DNA of 64,000 bases from Triticum aestivum (taxonomy: Eukaryota; Streptophyta; Magnoliopsida; Poales; Poaceae): contig NC_057809.1 in NCBI RefSeq assembly GCF_018294505.1, forward strand, positions 505,174,506 through 505,238,505, given 5' to 3'. The notes beneath the pieces were generated by a model. It saw nothing but the letters and a program-made list of their open reading frames with translations, searched no databases and was not told the DNA's origin. Shown piece after piece: positions 12,338-23,197 of this stretch. Position 1 is the first letter of the stretch. Each line of letters starts with the position of its first letter. The position numbers and the translations under genes were made by a program.

Positions 12338-14285
12338 ATGGTTTCTCGCGGAGTTTTGGTGGAGGGCCGCGAGATCCGTCTCGGCGCGCTTACGTTCATC
12401 GCCAACGACTTCGCCTGGCTTCAGGAGGCACCACTCGACATCGACGCGCTCCCCGTCCGCGGTGCAACGCACTTCCGCGCGTGCATTCGTGGCGTCCTCC
12501 TGCGGCAGCCGTCGACCCAGTATCAGTCGGCCCCCGTGTCGTCTCCCTGCCCTGTCTCCTATCGGCGCAAGCGCTCCGGCCGGTCGAGACTTCAGAGGTG
12601 GGTGAGGCATGCCGTGGCCCACCAGTCGGCAGCCCCGCAAGTCGCGACAATCAAGCCCGACGAATCCCTCTACGGCCTGTTCGACCTGTTGACTGGCTCC
12701 GCGGGGACCGCATCCGAGTGCGACAGCAGTGACCCGGCGGCTGAGGTTCTGGCGGTCGATGGAACACACAGTCCTCCCGGTTTCCCTCGCACCGATGGAG
12801 GCGCGGGTGGAGGCGACCCGTCGCATCCTCACGATGAATATCTCCCCGAACCTCTCACGTCAGTGCAGCGAGAGGAGCTTCGCCGCCGGAACATGGATGC
12901 GCTCCACACTCCTATCGTCGGAGAAACCCCTGAGGCCCGGGCCTTGGAGGACGCGCGCTTGGCTAACTTGGTCGAGCACACTCGACTGGGGAATCTCCAG
13001 CGAATACTCGACGAGCAAGCGCGTCAGCGGGCTCCCGAGTCCAGTCGACGTCAGCTCTTCCCGCCTACGCAGGTATATCGAACCCCAGTTCAGAATTTGG
13101 CAGCCGCGGCCCGTATAGCGGAATCGATTCAGCCCTCCCAGTCGGAGGCTGGCAGGGGCTTGTTGCAAATCAGAGCGTTGCTCCGGGCGGCGGGAAACCA
13201 GAATTCCGCCGTTTCTTAGTCGTGGAATAGGATCCACAGTCGATCTGTTGCAACAGATATAGTCCAGTCAGCTCACAGCCCGAGATCGCCCCCGAGGCGT
13301 GAGGGACATGGTGACCGGTATGATCAGTACAGGAGGAATGAGCAGTATGATCACCGATTCGATCGTGATGATCGACGTCGAGCGCCAACCCCTCCCCCGA
13401 GGAGTGGGTCGTATGTGCCTCGGCGACAAGATGACAGACGCCCTCATAGTGTTGGGCAGAGGATTCCAGTCGACCCCAGGGACCCGGGCTTTGATGCGAG
13501 ATCCATCCTCGTTCAAGGTTTGGTTGACAGGAACAGAGCTCATCGAGAAGGCCACAACAGAGATGCGCCTGCCAGCAGCAGAGTACATGCTTCAGGGCCA
13601 GAGTGTTTCAGTCGAGCCATCAGGGCCGTAGTGATTCCTCCCAACTTCCGGTTGGCGACCGGAGTCAGCAAGTTCACCGGTGAGTCTAAGCCTGACACTT
13701 GGCTCGAAGACTACCGAGTGGCTATCCAGATTGGTGGCGGCAATGATGAGGTGGCTATGAAGCATTTGCCTCTCCTGTTAGAGGGCTCAGCCAGAGCGTG
13801 GCTGAATCAGTTAGCACCCAGCAGCATCTACACTTGGGAGGATCTCTCTCGAGTGTTTGTCACAACCTTTGAAGGAACATGCAAGCGACCCGCAGGCCTT
13901 ACAGAATTGAGGTCCTGCGTGCAGAAACCGAGTGAAACTCTGAGGGATTACATCCAGAGGTGGATCACTTTGCATCACACGGTTGAGAATGTACCAGATC
14001 ACCAAGCAGTTTGTGCCTTTAAAGAAGGCGTCAAGAACAGAGAGTTGAACCTGAAGTTCGGTCGGACCAGAGAAATGTCTCTGAATCGGATGATGGAAAT
14101 TGCCACCAAATACGCTAACGGAGAAGATGAAGATCGACTCCGCAGTGGCAAGCAGAAAGCAGTCGCCTAGGAAACCGGAGGCAAATCCAGTCGGAAGCAG
14201 AAGCGGAAGGCCGAGCCAGCCGCTCCTGACCCAGGGAAAATTCAAGGGAAAACCCAAGGGGCCCTGGAACCCCAAGAAAGTCAAG
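12338..14285 (+). pseudogene. Gypsy gag, with stops and a frameshift
   Basis: The frame opens at ATG 12338 (MVSRGVLVEGREIRLGAL). The long polar N-terminal region ends at an in-frame TAG at 13217-13219, after which the same frame continues. It then contains a clear retrotransposon capsid domain, with RLATGVSKFTGESKPDTWLEDY, then LPLLLEGSARAWLNQL and TTFEGTC. A second in-frame TAG is at 14168-14170. Near 14235 the reading shifts to another frame (KGKPKGPWNPKKVKD). No zinc knuckle remains before the break near 14285, where RNase H sequence begins. Gag would form the virus-like particle, but this copy is disabled. Confidence 0.85.
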
Positions 14286-14286
14286 G

Positions 14287-16143
14287 ATGTCCCAAGCAAT
14301 TGCAGATTTCGTCGCCGAATGGATTGAACAGCAGCTTCCGACTCAAGTTCACTCGGAGCACTGGACCATGTTCTTCGATGGATCTAAGATGCTGAATGGT
14401 TCCGGTGCTGGGGTAGTCTTGCTCTCCCCCTGAGGAGATAAGCTCAGATATGTTCTCCAGATTCACTTCGATTCCTCCAATAATGAAGCAGAATATGAAG
14501 CACTCTTGTATGGGTTGCGCATGGCCGTTTCACTCGGCGTCCGGCGCCTCATGGTCTATGGCGACTCAGATTTGGTGGTTAATCAGGTGATGAAGGAGTG
14601 GGACGTCAGAAGCCCAGCTATGACTGGCTACTGCAACGCAGTAAGAAAGCCAGAAAAGAAATTCGAGGGGCTAGAGCTTCATCACATCCCCCGACTGAAA
14701 AATCAAGCAGCTGATGATCTGGCAAAGATAGGCTCCAAGAGAGAAGCCATTTCCAGCAATGTGTTTTTGCAGCACATCCGCTCGCCGTCAGTCCAGGAGG
14801 ATCCTTTTACAGAAGAAGCCCCACAACCGAAAAGTGCCACAGATCCGACTGAAGTCGAAATTCCTGCTGTGGTCGACCTAGTCATGGAGGTTTTGGCAAT
14901 CACTCCCGATTGGAAGGTACCATACATCGTGTATATCTTGAGGAAAGAACTCCCGGAGGACGAGGAAGAGGCTCGACAGATCGTCCACCGATCCAAGGCC
15001 TTCACAGTCATAAAGGGACAGTTGTATAGGGAAAGCGCCACTGGAATCGGTCAGAAGTGCATAACACCAGAAGAGGGTCAGATAATCCTTGATGATATCC
15101 ACTCGAGGACCTGTGGTCACCATGCGTCCTCTCGGACCATTGTGGCTAAAGCATACTGAGCGGGATTTTACTGGCCAAGAGCAAATGAGATGACAAAAGA
15201 GATAGTCGACAAGTGTGGAGGCTGCCTGTTCTACTCCAACATGTCACACAAGCCTGCATCAGCCCTGAAGACCATTCCACTCGTCTGGCCCTTTGCTGTC
15301 TGGGGACTGGACATGGTTGGTCCACTGAGAACAGGCAGGAGCGGGTTCACACATGTGCTTGTGGCAGTCGACAAGTTCACCAAATGGATTGAAGCCAAGC
15401 CTATCAAAAATCTTGATGCCAGCACTGCTATCGGTTTCATCAGAGAGTTGATATTCAGATATGGGGTCCCGCATAGCATCATCACTGACAATGGGTCAAA
15501 CTTCGATTCAGACAAGTTCAGAGCTTTTTACGCCTCTCAAGGCATACGAGTCGACTACGCGTCGGTCGCGCATCCTCAGTCGAATGGACAAGCTGAAAGA
15601 GCAAATGGTCTGATTCTCAAAGGACTGAAGCCTCGATTGATGCGTGATCTCAACCACGCAGTAGGCGCTTGGGTCGACGAACTTCCGTCAGTTTTGTGGG
15701 GGCTGAGGACCACCCCGAACCGGTCGACCGGAAGAACGCCATTCTTTCTGGTTTACGGAGCCGAAGCCGTCCTGCCGAGTGATCTACTTCACAACGCCCC
15801 CAGAGTCGAGCTTTATAACGAAGACGAAGCAGAGCAAGCCCGACAAGACGCAGTCGACCTCCTAGAGGAGGAGAGGGAAATGGCTATGATCAGATCGACC
15901 ATCTATCAGCAAGACTTGCGTCGATTCCATGCTAGAAATGTGAAAAGCCGAGCCTTCCAGGAAGGAGATTTGGTCCTCCGAGTGGATCAACAGAAACCAC
16001 ACAAACTTGCTCCTACTTGGGAAGGCCCCTTCATCGTCACCAGAGTCCTCCACAATGGAGCGTATCACCTCTACAATGTTGATTGCCAGATCGACGAGCC
16101 ACGAGCTTGGAATGCGGAACTGCTCCGCCCCTTTTACACTTGA
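14287..16143 (+). pseudogene. Gypsy RNase H and integrase, RT and protease deleted
   Basis: Sequence resumes directly in an RNase H fold of the plant gypsy type, with FFDGSKMLNGSGAGVV, NNEAEYEALLYGLRMA and VYGDSDLVVNQV supplying the acidic residues. The integrase follows: HHCC-type zinc region ending CGGCLFYSN, core aspartates in WGLDMVGPL and ITDNGSNFDSD, glutamate in QSNGQAERANG, then a C-terminal region with PTWEGPF. In-frame TGA codons occur at 14431-14433 and 15157-15159. The natural end is TGA 16141-16143. The gag-to-RNase H junction at about 14285 means protease and RT were removed by an internal deletion. Confidence 0.9.
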
Positions 16144-16224
16144 GTTCTCCCTTGGACGAGATGTAATAAGAAAAAATTTCTGCAGTTTATTTTTACCAAA
16201 GACAAGAGTGTTCCAATAATTGCT

Positions 16225-17752
16225 GTCACTCTTGTTTGCATACGAAATCCCCCAGTGGGTGACTTAGCTGTGAATCCGTTTCACCTAAGTTTGAAAAAAT
16301 CCTACCGAGTGGAGAGCAATCCTCCCACTCGGAGGCTTAGCTGTAGTCCAGTACTCGCCTAAGTTCTCCCACTTAGAGACTTAGCTGCAGTCAGGCACTC
16401 GCCTAAGTTTGAAAAAATCCTACCGAGTGGAGAGCAATCCTCCCACTCGGGGGCTTAGCTGCAGTCCAGTACTCGCCTAAGTTCTCCCACTTAGAGACTT
16501 AGCTGCAGTCAGGCACTCGCCTAAGTTTGAAAATTCCTACCGAGTGGAGAGCCAGACTCCCACTCGGGGGCTTAGCTGCAGCCCAATGCTCGCCTAAGCA
16601 TTTAAAAATCCTATCGAGTGGAGAGCAAACCTCCCACTCAGAGGCTTAGCTGCAGTCCAGTACTCGCCTAAGTTCTCCCACTTAGAGACTTAGCTGCAGT
16701 CAGGCACTCGCCTAAGTTTGAAAAAATCCTACCGAGTGGAGAGCAATCCTCCCACTCGGGGGCTTAGCTGCAGTCCAGTACTCGCCTAAGTTCTCCCACT
16801 TAGAGACTTAGCTGCAGTCAGGCACTCGCCTAAGTTTGAAAAAATACTACCGAGTGGAGAGCAATCCTCCCACTCGGGGGCTTAGCTGCAGTCCAGTACT
16901 CGCCTAAGTTCTCCCACTTAGAGACTTAGCTGCAGTCAGGCACTCGCCTAAGTTTGAAAATTCCTACCGAGTGGAGAGCCAGACTCCCACTCGGGGCTTA
17001 GCTGCAGCCCAGTGCTCGCCTAGGCGTTTAAAAATCCTACCGAGTGGAGAGAAAACCTCCCACTCGGAGGCTTAGCTGCAGTCCAGTACTCGCCTAAGTT
17101 CTCCCACTTAGAGACTTAGCTACAGTCAGGCACTCACCTAAGTTTGAAAAAATCCTACTGAGTGGAGAGCAATCCTCCCACTCGGGGGCTTAGCTGCAGT
17201 CCAGTACTCGCCTAAGTTCTCCCACTTAGAGACTTAGCTGCAGTCAGGCACTCGCCTAAGTTTGAAAAAATCCTACCGAGTGGAGAGCAATCCTCCCACT
17301 CGGGGGCTTAGCTGCAGTCCAGTACTCGCCTAAGTTCTCCCACTCGGAGACTTAGCTGCAGTCAGGCACTCACCTAAGTTTGAAAAAATCCAACCGAGTG
17401 GAGAGCAATCCTCCCACTCGGGAGCTTAGCTGCAGCCCAATGCTCGCCTAAGTGATTAGAAATCCTACCGAGTGTGAGAAAACCTCCCACTCGGGGGGCT
17501 TAGCTGCAACCCAGTATTCGCCTAAGTGTTTAAAAATCCTACCGAGTGGCGAGCCAGACTCCCACTCGGGGGCTTAGCTGCAGCCCAGTGCTCGCCTAAG
17601 TGTTTAAAAATCCTACCGAGTGGAGAGCAAACCTCCCACTCGGGGGCTTAGCTGCAGCCCAGCGCTCGCCTAAGTGTTTAAAAATCCTACCGAGTGGAGA
17701 GCAAACCTCCCACTCGGAGGCTTAGCTGCAGCCCAGTGCTCGCCTAAGTACA
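16225..17752 (+). repeat. Minisatellite array inside the gypsy element
   Basis: About 1.5 kb of tandem units sits between pol and the antisense gene. The core carries CTACCGAGTGGAGAG, then CCTCCCACTCGGGGGCTTAG and CTCGCCTAAG. Two unit classes alternate: a long unit of about 117-118 bp (starts at 16301, 16419, 16536) and a shorter one near 75 bp (for example 16536 to 16611, and the series after about 17450). The mix indicates unequal crossing-over or template slippage. Confidence 0.9.
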
Positions 17753-18028
17753 GGACACAACCCGATCCACAAGGACGACCAGGCGCAAGTCGACTGCTGC
17801 CTTCTCCTTTGGAGTTGTGCCGCAAATACAAGGTTATTCCGAGTGAAGATCAAGTTCCACTCGACGAATCAAATCATGAAGATATTCAACGAGAAATCAA
17901 GATCAGATAAAGCCTAAAAGGTCCCAGACCTCAGATCAAAGTACTCGAGCCCTCGGCTCGGCGGAGTTTAACGGTTACAAATCCACTCGGCATTCCGAGG
18001 CAAATTTAAAGTGAAGCATAAAAGTTTT

Positions 18029-21000
18029 TCATTCCTCAGGAGGAGGACTGGAAGGGGCGACGAACTCGTCCAAGTCGATCCCGTCTGCAATACGAGTGGC
18101 AGCAGCAATGAAAGCCTCCATGAAGTCTTGAAAGTTGTGCTTCCTGGTATTGGCAACTTGGATGGCTGCCAGCTTTTCTTCTCGCGCCTCCTTGCAATGG
18201 ACGCGGACCAGAGACAGAGCGACATCAGCACCACATCTAGCAGAAGATTTCTTCCATTCCGCCACTCGACCTGGGACTTCATTAAGTCGAGCCATCAGGG
18301 ACTCGAGGTCGTTCTGAAGCGTCGTCCCAGGCCAGAGTGATGTGTCGATCCGCGACATCGCAACCTTCAGTCGATCAAGATAGTCAACCACGCTGGCAAT
18401 ACAAGACTCCAGACGGAGCACGTTCATTGCAGCCTCGTCCTTCACAAGGGAGTTAGCAGGGTCCAAGCCTGGCTCCACTCGACTGGTCTTCTCTTCAAAG
18501 TTCTGACAGAATTCTGCAAACACGATTCAAGAATAAGACAGTGACCCTACACAGACTTGGTAACTGCAAGATAGTCGGGGCAGAGTAATTACCTTCGAGC
18601 ACGACGAAGAGCTTCTTGGCGAGTCCACCGAGATAAGCCTCCAGATCGTTCCTCTTCCCCGCCAGCTCACCTGCCTTGTCGTGCAGAGCCACGTTGTCGT
18701 TCTTCAGTCGGTTGACCTCTTGATTGGCTACCTCGAGAGCAGCTTTCAGTCTGGAGTTCTGCTCAAGAGCTCCGACCGAGGCCATTTTCTCTTCAGCAAG
18801 CCTCGTTTTGTCCAAGACCTCCTTCTGTGCCTCTGCAAGATCTTGATCCTTCTTCTTCAGAGCTTCCTCCAGTTTATCTGCAGTGCGTCGAGTGCAATCA
18901 ACATTAAGAATGGACAAGAAAGAAAAGCCACTCGTCAAGAATGGAGAACCTCACCAACCATACCTTTTGCTTCTTCTTGCGCCTTCTTCAAATTCTCCTG
19001 AGCAAGCTCCAAGTTAAGGTTGAGCTGGATCTGCTGATTCTCCAACTCAGTATAGCGAGCTACAAGTTTGCAGGATTTCTGTAAAAAGAAAAATCAGTCG
19101 ACAGACGTCCGAAATAAGTTGCTTCCGAGTAACTAAGAGACAATGATGACGTTTCTAAGACTACAGCCGAATCAAGAACATTCAACAGTAGTCTCGGGGA
19201 CTACACCCAGTGGGTGCACTCAGCGTGCCCCCACTGTAAAAAAAACAAAAAACAAACAAAAAGTCGACTGCCCGCAGTCGACCGGATATAGTCCCATTCG
19301 ACATGGCCTGACCAGACCGAGTGAAGAAATACAGCTACAGCAACACAATATAAAGACTACAGTCGACTGCCAGCAGTCCATCGTAGTCTCGGGGACTACA
19401 CCCAGTGGGTGCACTTAGCGTGCCCCCACTCGTCCAAGAATTGGCAGACACACCCAGTGGGTGTACAGATACAAAGATCTTCGGAAAAGAGATTCTTCAA
19501 ACAGCATATCATAACAGACCAAGTGTTGAGTCGACTGACCTGGACATTGCTCTGAAGAGCCGAGCTCGCGTCATAAGCTGCTTGGCTGGCCTCCCGAGCC
19601 ACCTTCACTTGCTCCATCATGATCCCCGCCTGGCGTATAGCCTCTTTTGCGGCAGCCGCTTGGTCCTCAGGGACAGGGTACGCGGCAAAAAGCGAAGGCG
19701 GATCCGCAGTCGACGTCGAAGGCCGCACACTTGTCAGAGGAATGGCGAAAGTCACAGAAGCCCGAGCGGTGTCACCACCATCCCGAGCTACGGCCTCAGA
19801 CGCCGGAGCAGATTGGGGGATCTTGTCAGCCGACACCCTCTTGTTCCTCCTCACTCTCAGCGGTTCGTTGTCGTTGTCATCTGGGAGGTCGATAACATGA
19901 GGAGGGGCTACAAGGGAAACATTCAATCGACCAGAGTTGCAATAAATGTTCAGTCGACTCAAAACGGAACATCAGTAATCGTACCAAGGTTGGAGGTAAC
20001 AGCATCCTCCATCTCTTGGTCGTCGTCCTTGGCGGAGATCTCAGAAGTAGCAGTGCTGCAAATCTCGAAAATCAGTCAGTTGGCTCAATGAATCGACCAA
20101 GGATCTGTCCACGGTCGACGAAGGAAAGAAAGTTTTATTATTACCCGGCAATAGTAGGGACAACCATCTTCATCTTGGGCAGAGCCTTGGGCGGCTTGGA
20201 CAGCGTCGCGCGTGGGTGCTTGGGAGCCTTCCCAGTCGGCGTAGGAGAAGAGGTCCGAGGGTGTTTCGACGACTGCCCAACAGAAGCAGTCGCCTTGCCA
20301 CATTCCCGCGCTGGATCGTGTATGAGCTTGGATCACCCCTCCGGGCGAGGGGGTTCAACCTCCTCCTCCTCCTCCTCTTCGCTGGAGTCGACGTTGTCGT
20401 CTCCCTCTCCTTCACCGTCGGACTCCCACTCACCTTGGTCGTCTCCTCTCTCACCTCCGCTCGCCTACCCTTCCTCAGTTGGCTCCTGGGCCCCATTGGG
20501 CGTCGAGTACATCTCGGTAGTCGCCTGGAAAACAACAGACAAGACGAAAGTCAATCGACCTACTCAAAGAAGACCAATGAAGAAAACAAGATCTCAGTCA
20601 GGAGCATAAAGACATACCTGGTCCACGTCATACGAGTTGTTGAGTGGAATTACCCTCCTGGCTCCTTGGGGGTTGTCTTTGTTCCCCGTGATGCTCGACA
20701 GCCACCCCTCCAGCATCTCATCAGTAACCTCCTCCGGGTGGACCCGAGTGGTGTCGTCGAGACCCGAGTACAGCCACATCGGGTGGTCACGAGCCTGGAG
20801 CAGTTGGATGCGCCTCCGGAGGAAGACCTCCAGCAAGTCCATACCAGTCACGCCCTCACGGACAAGCTTAACCACTCGACCAACCAGCACTTTGACTTGG
20901 GCCTTTTCCTCCGGCGTCACTTTTAGAGAAGCAGGTTTTTCAGCTCGGTCGAGAGAGAAAGGGGGAAGTCCGGTCGACTGCCCTGGGGTCGCCTGGTCTT

Positions 21001-21611
21001 GACAGTAAAACCAGGTCACCTGCCAACCGCGGACCGACTCCGGGAAAATGACAGATGGAAAACAACTCTTTCCCCTCGTCTGGATTGCCAGGCCCCCGCA
21101 CAGCTGAATCACCTACGTCCTTTCGTCACTCGACTTGGCCTTCTTGACCGATTGAGAGCGGCAGGTGAAGATGTGCTTGAAGAGTCCCCAATGGAGGCGG
21201 CAACCTAAGAAACCCTCACACATGGAAATGAAAGCAGCAAGATATACGATGGAGTTGGGAGTGAAGTGGTGGAGATGCGCTCCGAAGAAGTTCAGAAAGC
21301 TCAGGAAAAAAAGGATGGGGCGGTAGAGAAAACCCTCGGTCGACATGGGTGGCTAGGAGCACACACTCACCGTCGCGAGGCTGAGGTTCGATCTCTCTCC
21401 CCGGGAGACGCGCAGCTTCGTGGGGAATGACTCCCCCCTCAACCATGTCATCGAGATCTTCTTGCCGGATCACCGACGACATCCAGTCGCCCTGGATCCA
21501 GCCGCGGGGCAGAGCAGACCTTGAGGAAGATCCGCCCCGAGCAGATCTCTTCCCTTTCCCCTGCGCCGCCGCCTTCTTCGTGCGCTCCAGAGCGGATGTC
21601 TTGTCCTTCAT
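18029..21611 (-). pseudogene. Antisense multi-exon gene of the gypsy element (Transposase_28-like plus coiled coil)
   Basis: On the minus strand a gene-like series of exons runs opposite to gag-pol. Exons inferred from GT...AG borders are 21611-20618, 20524-20145, 20055-19985, 19907-19540, 19078-18964, 18877-18593 and 18513-18029 (ending in a stop). The first exon carries the domain described as putative gypsy-type transposon (Transposase_28), with ATHVDRGFSLPPHPF, FFGAHLHHFTPNSIVYLAAF, SVRGWQVTWFYC and HPMWLYSGLDDTTR. Later exons encode acidic and then heptad-rich sequence (KLEEALKKKDQDLAEAQKEV), a likely coiled coil. A frameshift near 21310 and an in-frame stop at 21113 break exon 1, and further stops lie in exon 2. 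Extra antisense genes are known in Tat-lineage gypsy elements; their function is not established. Confidence 0.75.
19187..19430 (+). repeat. Direct repeat, period about 194 bp
   Basis: A block of about 46 bases beginning AGTCTCGGGGACTACACCCA occurs at about 19191 and again at about 19385. CAGTCGAC-rich sequence lies between. It falls in an inferred intron of the antisense gene. Confidence 0.7.
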
Positions 21612-22154
21612 GCCGGCAAATCTCGCATGGGTCTGCGGCGCTAGGGTGAGAGCGGAGGTGGCGGAGGAGCTTGCGAAGGGAGAGAGGAAGAAGAGAGCAC
21701 ACTGTTTGGAAACCCCGAGCCGGCTACTTATAAGAGGCCGCTCCCGAGTGGCTGACTGGTAGGCCCAGGCAATCCAGTCAAATTCCGCAGCAGACGCGCG
21801 CGCAGTACGTGGCCAAAAAGGTGGTGCGGAAATCGAGGAGCTTCCGCTTTATCGCTTTCGATCACTGCGGCCGCTCCCGTCCCGCGCGCTTCCCGAAATA
21901 CGAATCCTGCGACATCCGCGGGCCGCAAAATAACTTGTCAAAACAGAAGACCCCGCTCGCGCCGACACTCGGTATGTCACAAGTAAAGAAAATCACTCGA
22001 CGAAAGGCCTGGAATGGATCAAGGCGACTGAAAGAGGTTGATGACGTCATCCGTGACGATTGACCCAAAATGAGGCACTCATGTAGCCCGAAGAACCAGT
22101 CGGAAAGATCTCCAACTCTTTCCTCATTCAAACCTCGATCCATTCGAGGGCTAA

Positions 22155-22702
22155 TGATGAAGCTATGTACCTAGGGTAGGGGCACGGACCTGTCCAAAGA
22201 GCCCTACCCAAGGACATCCCTAGAAGAAGTCACCTTTCAATCGACTTAAAGGTATCCTACTCGACGGGTTCAAGACACTCGACCAAGAAGCTATCACTCG
22301 GCCATGAAGCCAACCACTCGACTGCCAGGATACCTAAAGTCACTCAGCAGGCAAACGGTCGGCTATTAAGTAGTCTTTATGGTCATTATAGCACTTTATT
22401 AGGGGCGTTACCAGTAATGCCCAACCTTAAATGTACCTTAAACCCTGCATCACTGAGGGCAGGAGAGGGCCGGCGAACTCTATATAAGCCACCCCCTCCT
22501 CAGTATGAGGGGTTCGCACCCCTGTTATTCACACATGCATAATTCAATCGACCGCCTCCGGGCACCGAGACGTAGGGCTGTTACTTCCTCCGCGAAGGGC
22601 CTGAACTCGTACATCCTGGTGTATTTACAACTTCTCCATAGCTGAGATCTAGCCTCTCCATACACACCCCCCTACATCACTGTCAGAGTTAGAACCACGA
22701 CA
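22155..22702 (+). repeat. 3' LTR of the gypsy element
   Basis: This is 548 bp and nearly identical to the 5' LTR. It is preceded by a short purine-rich tract ending GAGGGCTAA, which primes plus-strand synthesis in this class. Confidence 0.95.
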
Positions 22703-23197
22703 GCAGCCAAGGTGGCGGAGAAGCTCGTCTGTCGCACAATGGGAATCACAAGAGACGGAGAAGATGTTACTGAGGCTACCTTGAACAACTTCACAGCCAA
22801 GTTTAAGGAGCAGCTGGCTCCAGAGGTGATCATGGCCATGAGGGAGTTCTTACACCTTGATGATGCTGCTGTCAACGGTGTCGAGGATGCATTGCTGGAC
22901 CATGGTGGTGAGGGTGCGCTGGAGCTTGCTCAAGAGGGCCATCTAGCACAGGAAGTCGTGGGATCGTAGCCGGCTACGGCTTGATCTCCCAGTCTGCATG
23001 CTTGGGCTGTTTTAGTTGATTATGTTAGTCCAACTAAGTAATGTGTCATGGGGTGGCCTTGTTGCTTTCGTTTTTAGGTGTGTGTGTTGTATCAGGGGTG
23101 CATGGCGTTGCCTTGTGTTGGGCTACATGCGGTGTTGTACTGCTCCAGTTGGACAGTTGTATCAATGGCTACGTTCTGTGTCCTTTCTAGCTACATG

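Larger units (their letters stand above)
11717..22702 (+). mobile_element. Ty3/gypsy element, Tat-like, with complete LTRs and TSD GCAGC
   Basis: Two LTRs, 11717-12263 and 22155-22702, start TGATGAAGC and end ACGACA, and differ by about nine substitutions and one 1-bp indel. The direct repeat GCAGC flanks the element at 11712-11716 and 22703-22707. Inside, in order, are a primer site, gag, a junction into RNase H with protease and RT missing, integrase, a minisatellite array, an antisense gene and a polypurine tract. Extra antisense genes between pol and the 3' LTR are known in Tat-lineage elements such as Grande and Retand, so I place it there. Lineage is inferred, since the RT domain is lost. 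It interrupts LINE ORF1. Confidence 0.95.
9271..22969 (+). pseudogene. LINE ORF1 (nucleic-acid-binding), frameshifted and split
   Basis: ORF1 starts near ATG 9271 and is proline- and alanine-rich. At about residues 188-222 it has two retroviral-type zinc knuckles (CCRCLFRGHRAEGC and CSRCLQNGHKSRGC), which bind the element's RNA in this family. The frame stops at 10125, but the following DUF4283-like region (starting around VVVPATPEMQLEAAVL) continues in another frame to about 11000, then in a third frame to 11716. There are therefore two frameshifts. The gypsy insertion interrupts it at 11716. Past the gypsy, in the same frame, the ORF1 end resumes at 22708 and stops at 22969. The span given includes the 11-kb insert. 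Confidence 0.85.

Noticed and set aside
16225..17752. Regular repeats resembling a CRISPR array
   Set aside because: Units are head-to-tail minisatellite monomers without unique spacers, inside a plant gypsy element.
19405..20926. Plus-strand frames of 228 and 236 codons in the gypsy 3' region
   Set aside because: They cross the inferred exon-intron borders of the antisense gene and show no domain, while the minus-strand exons do.
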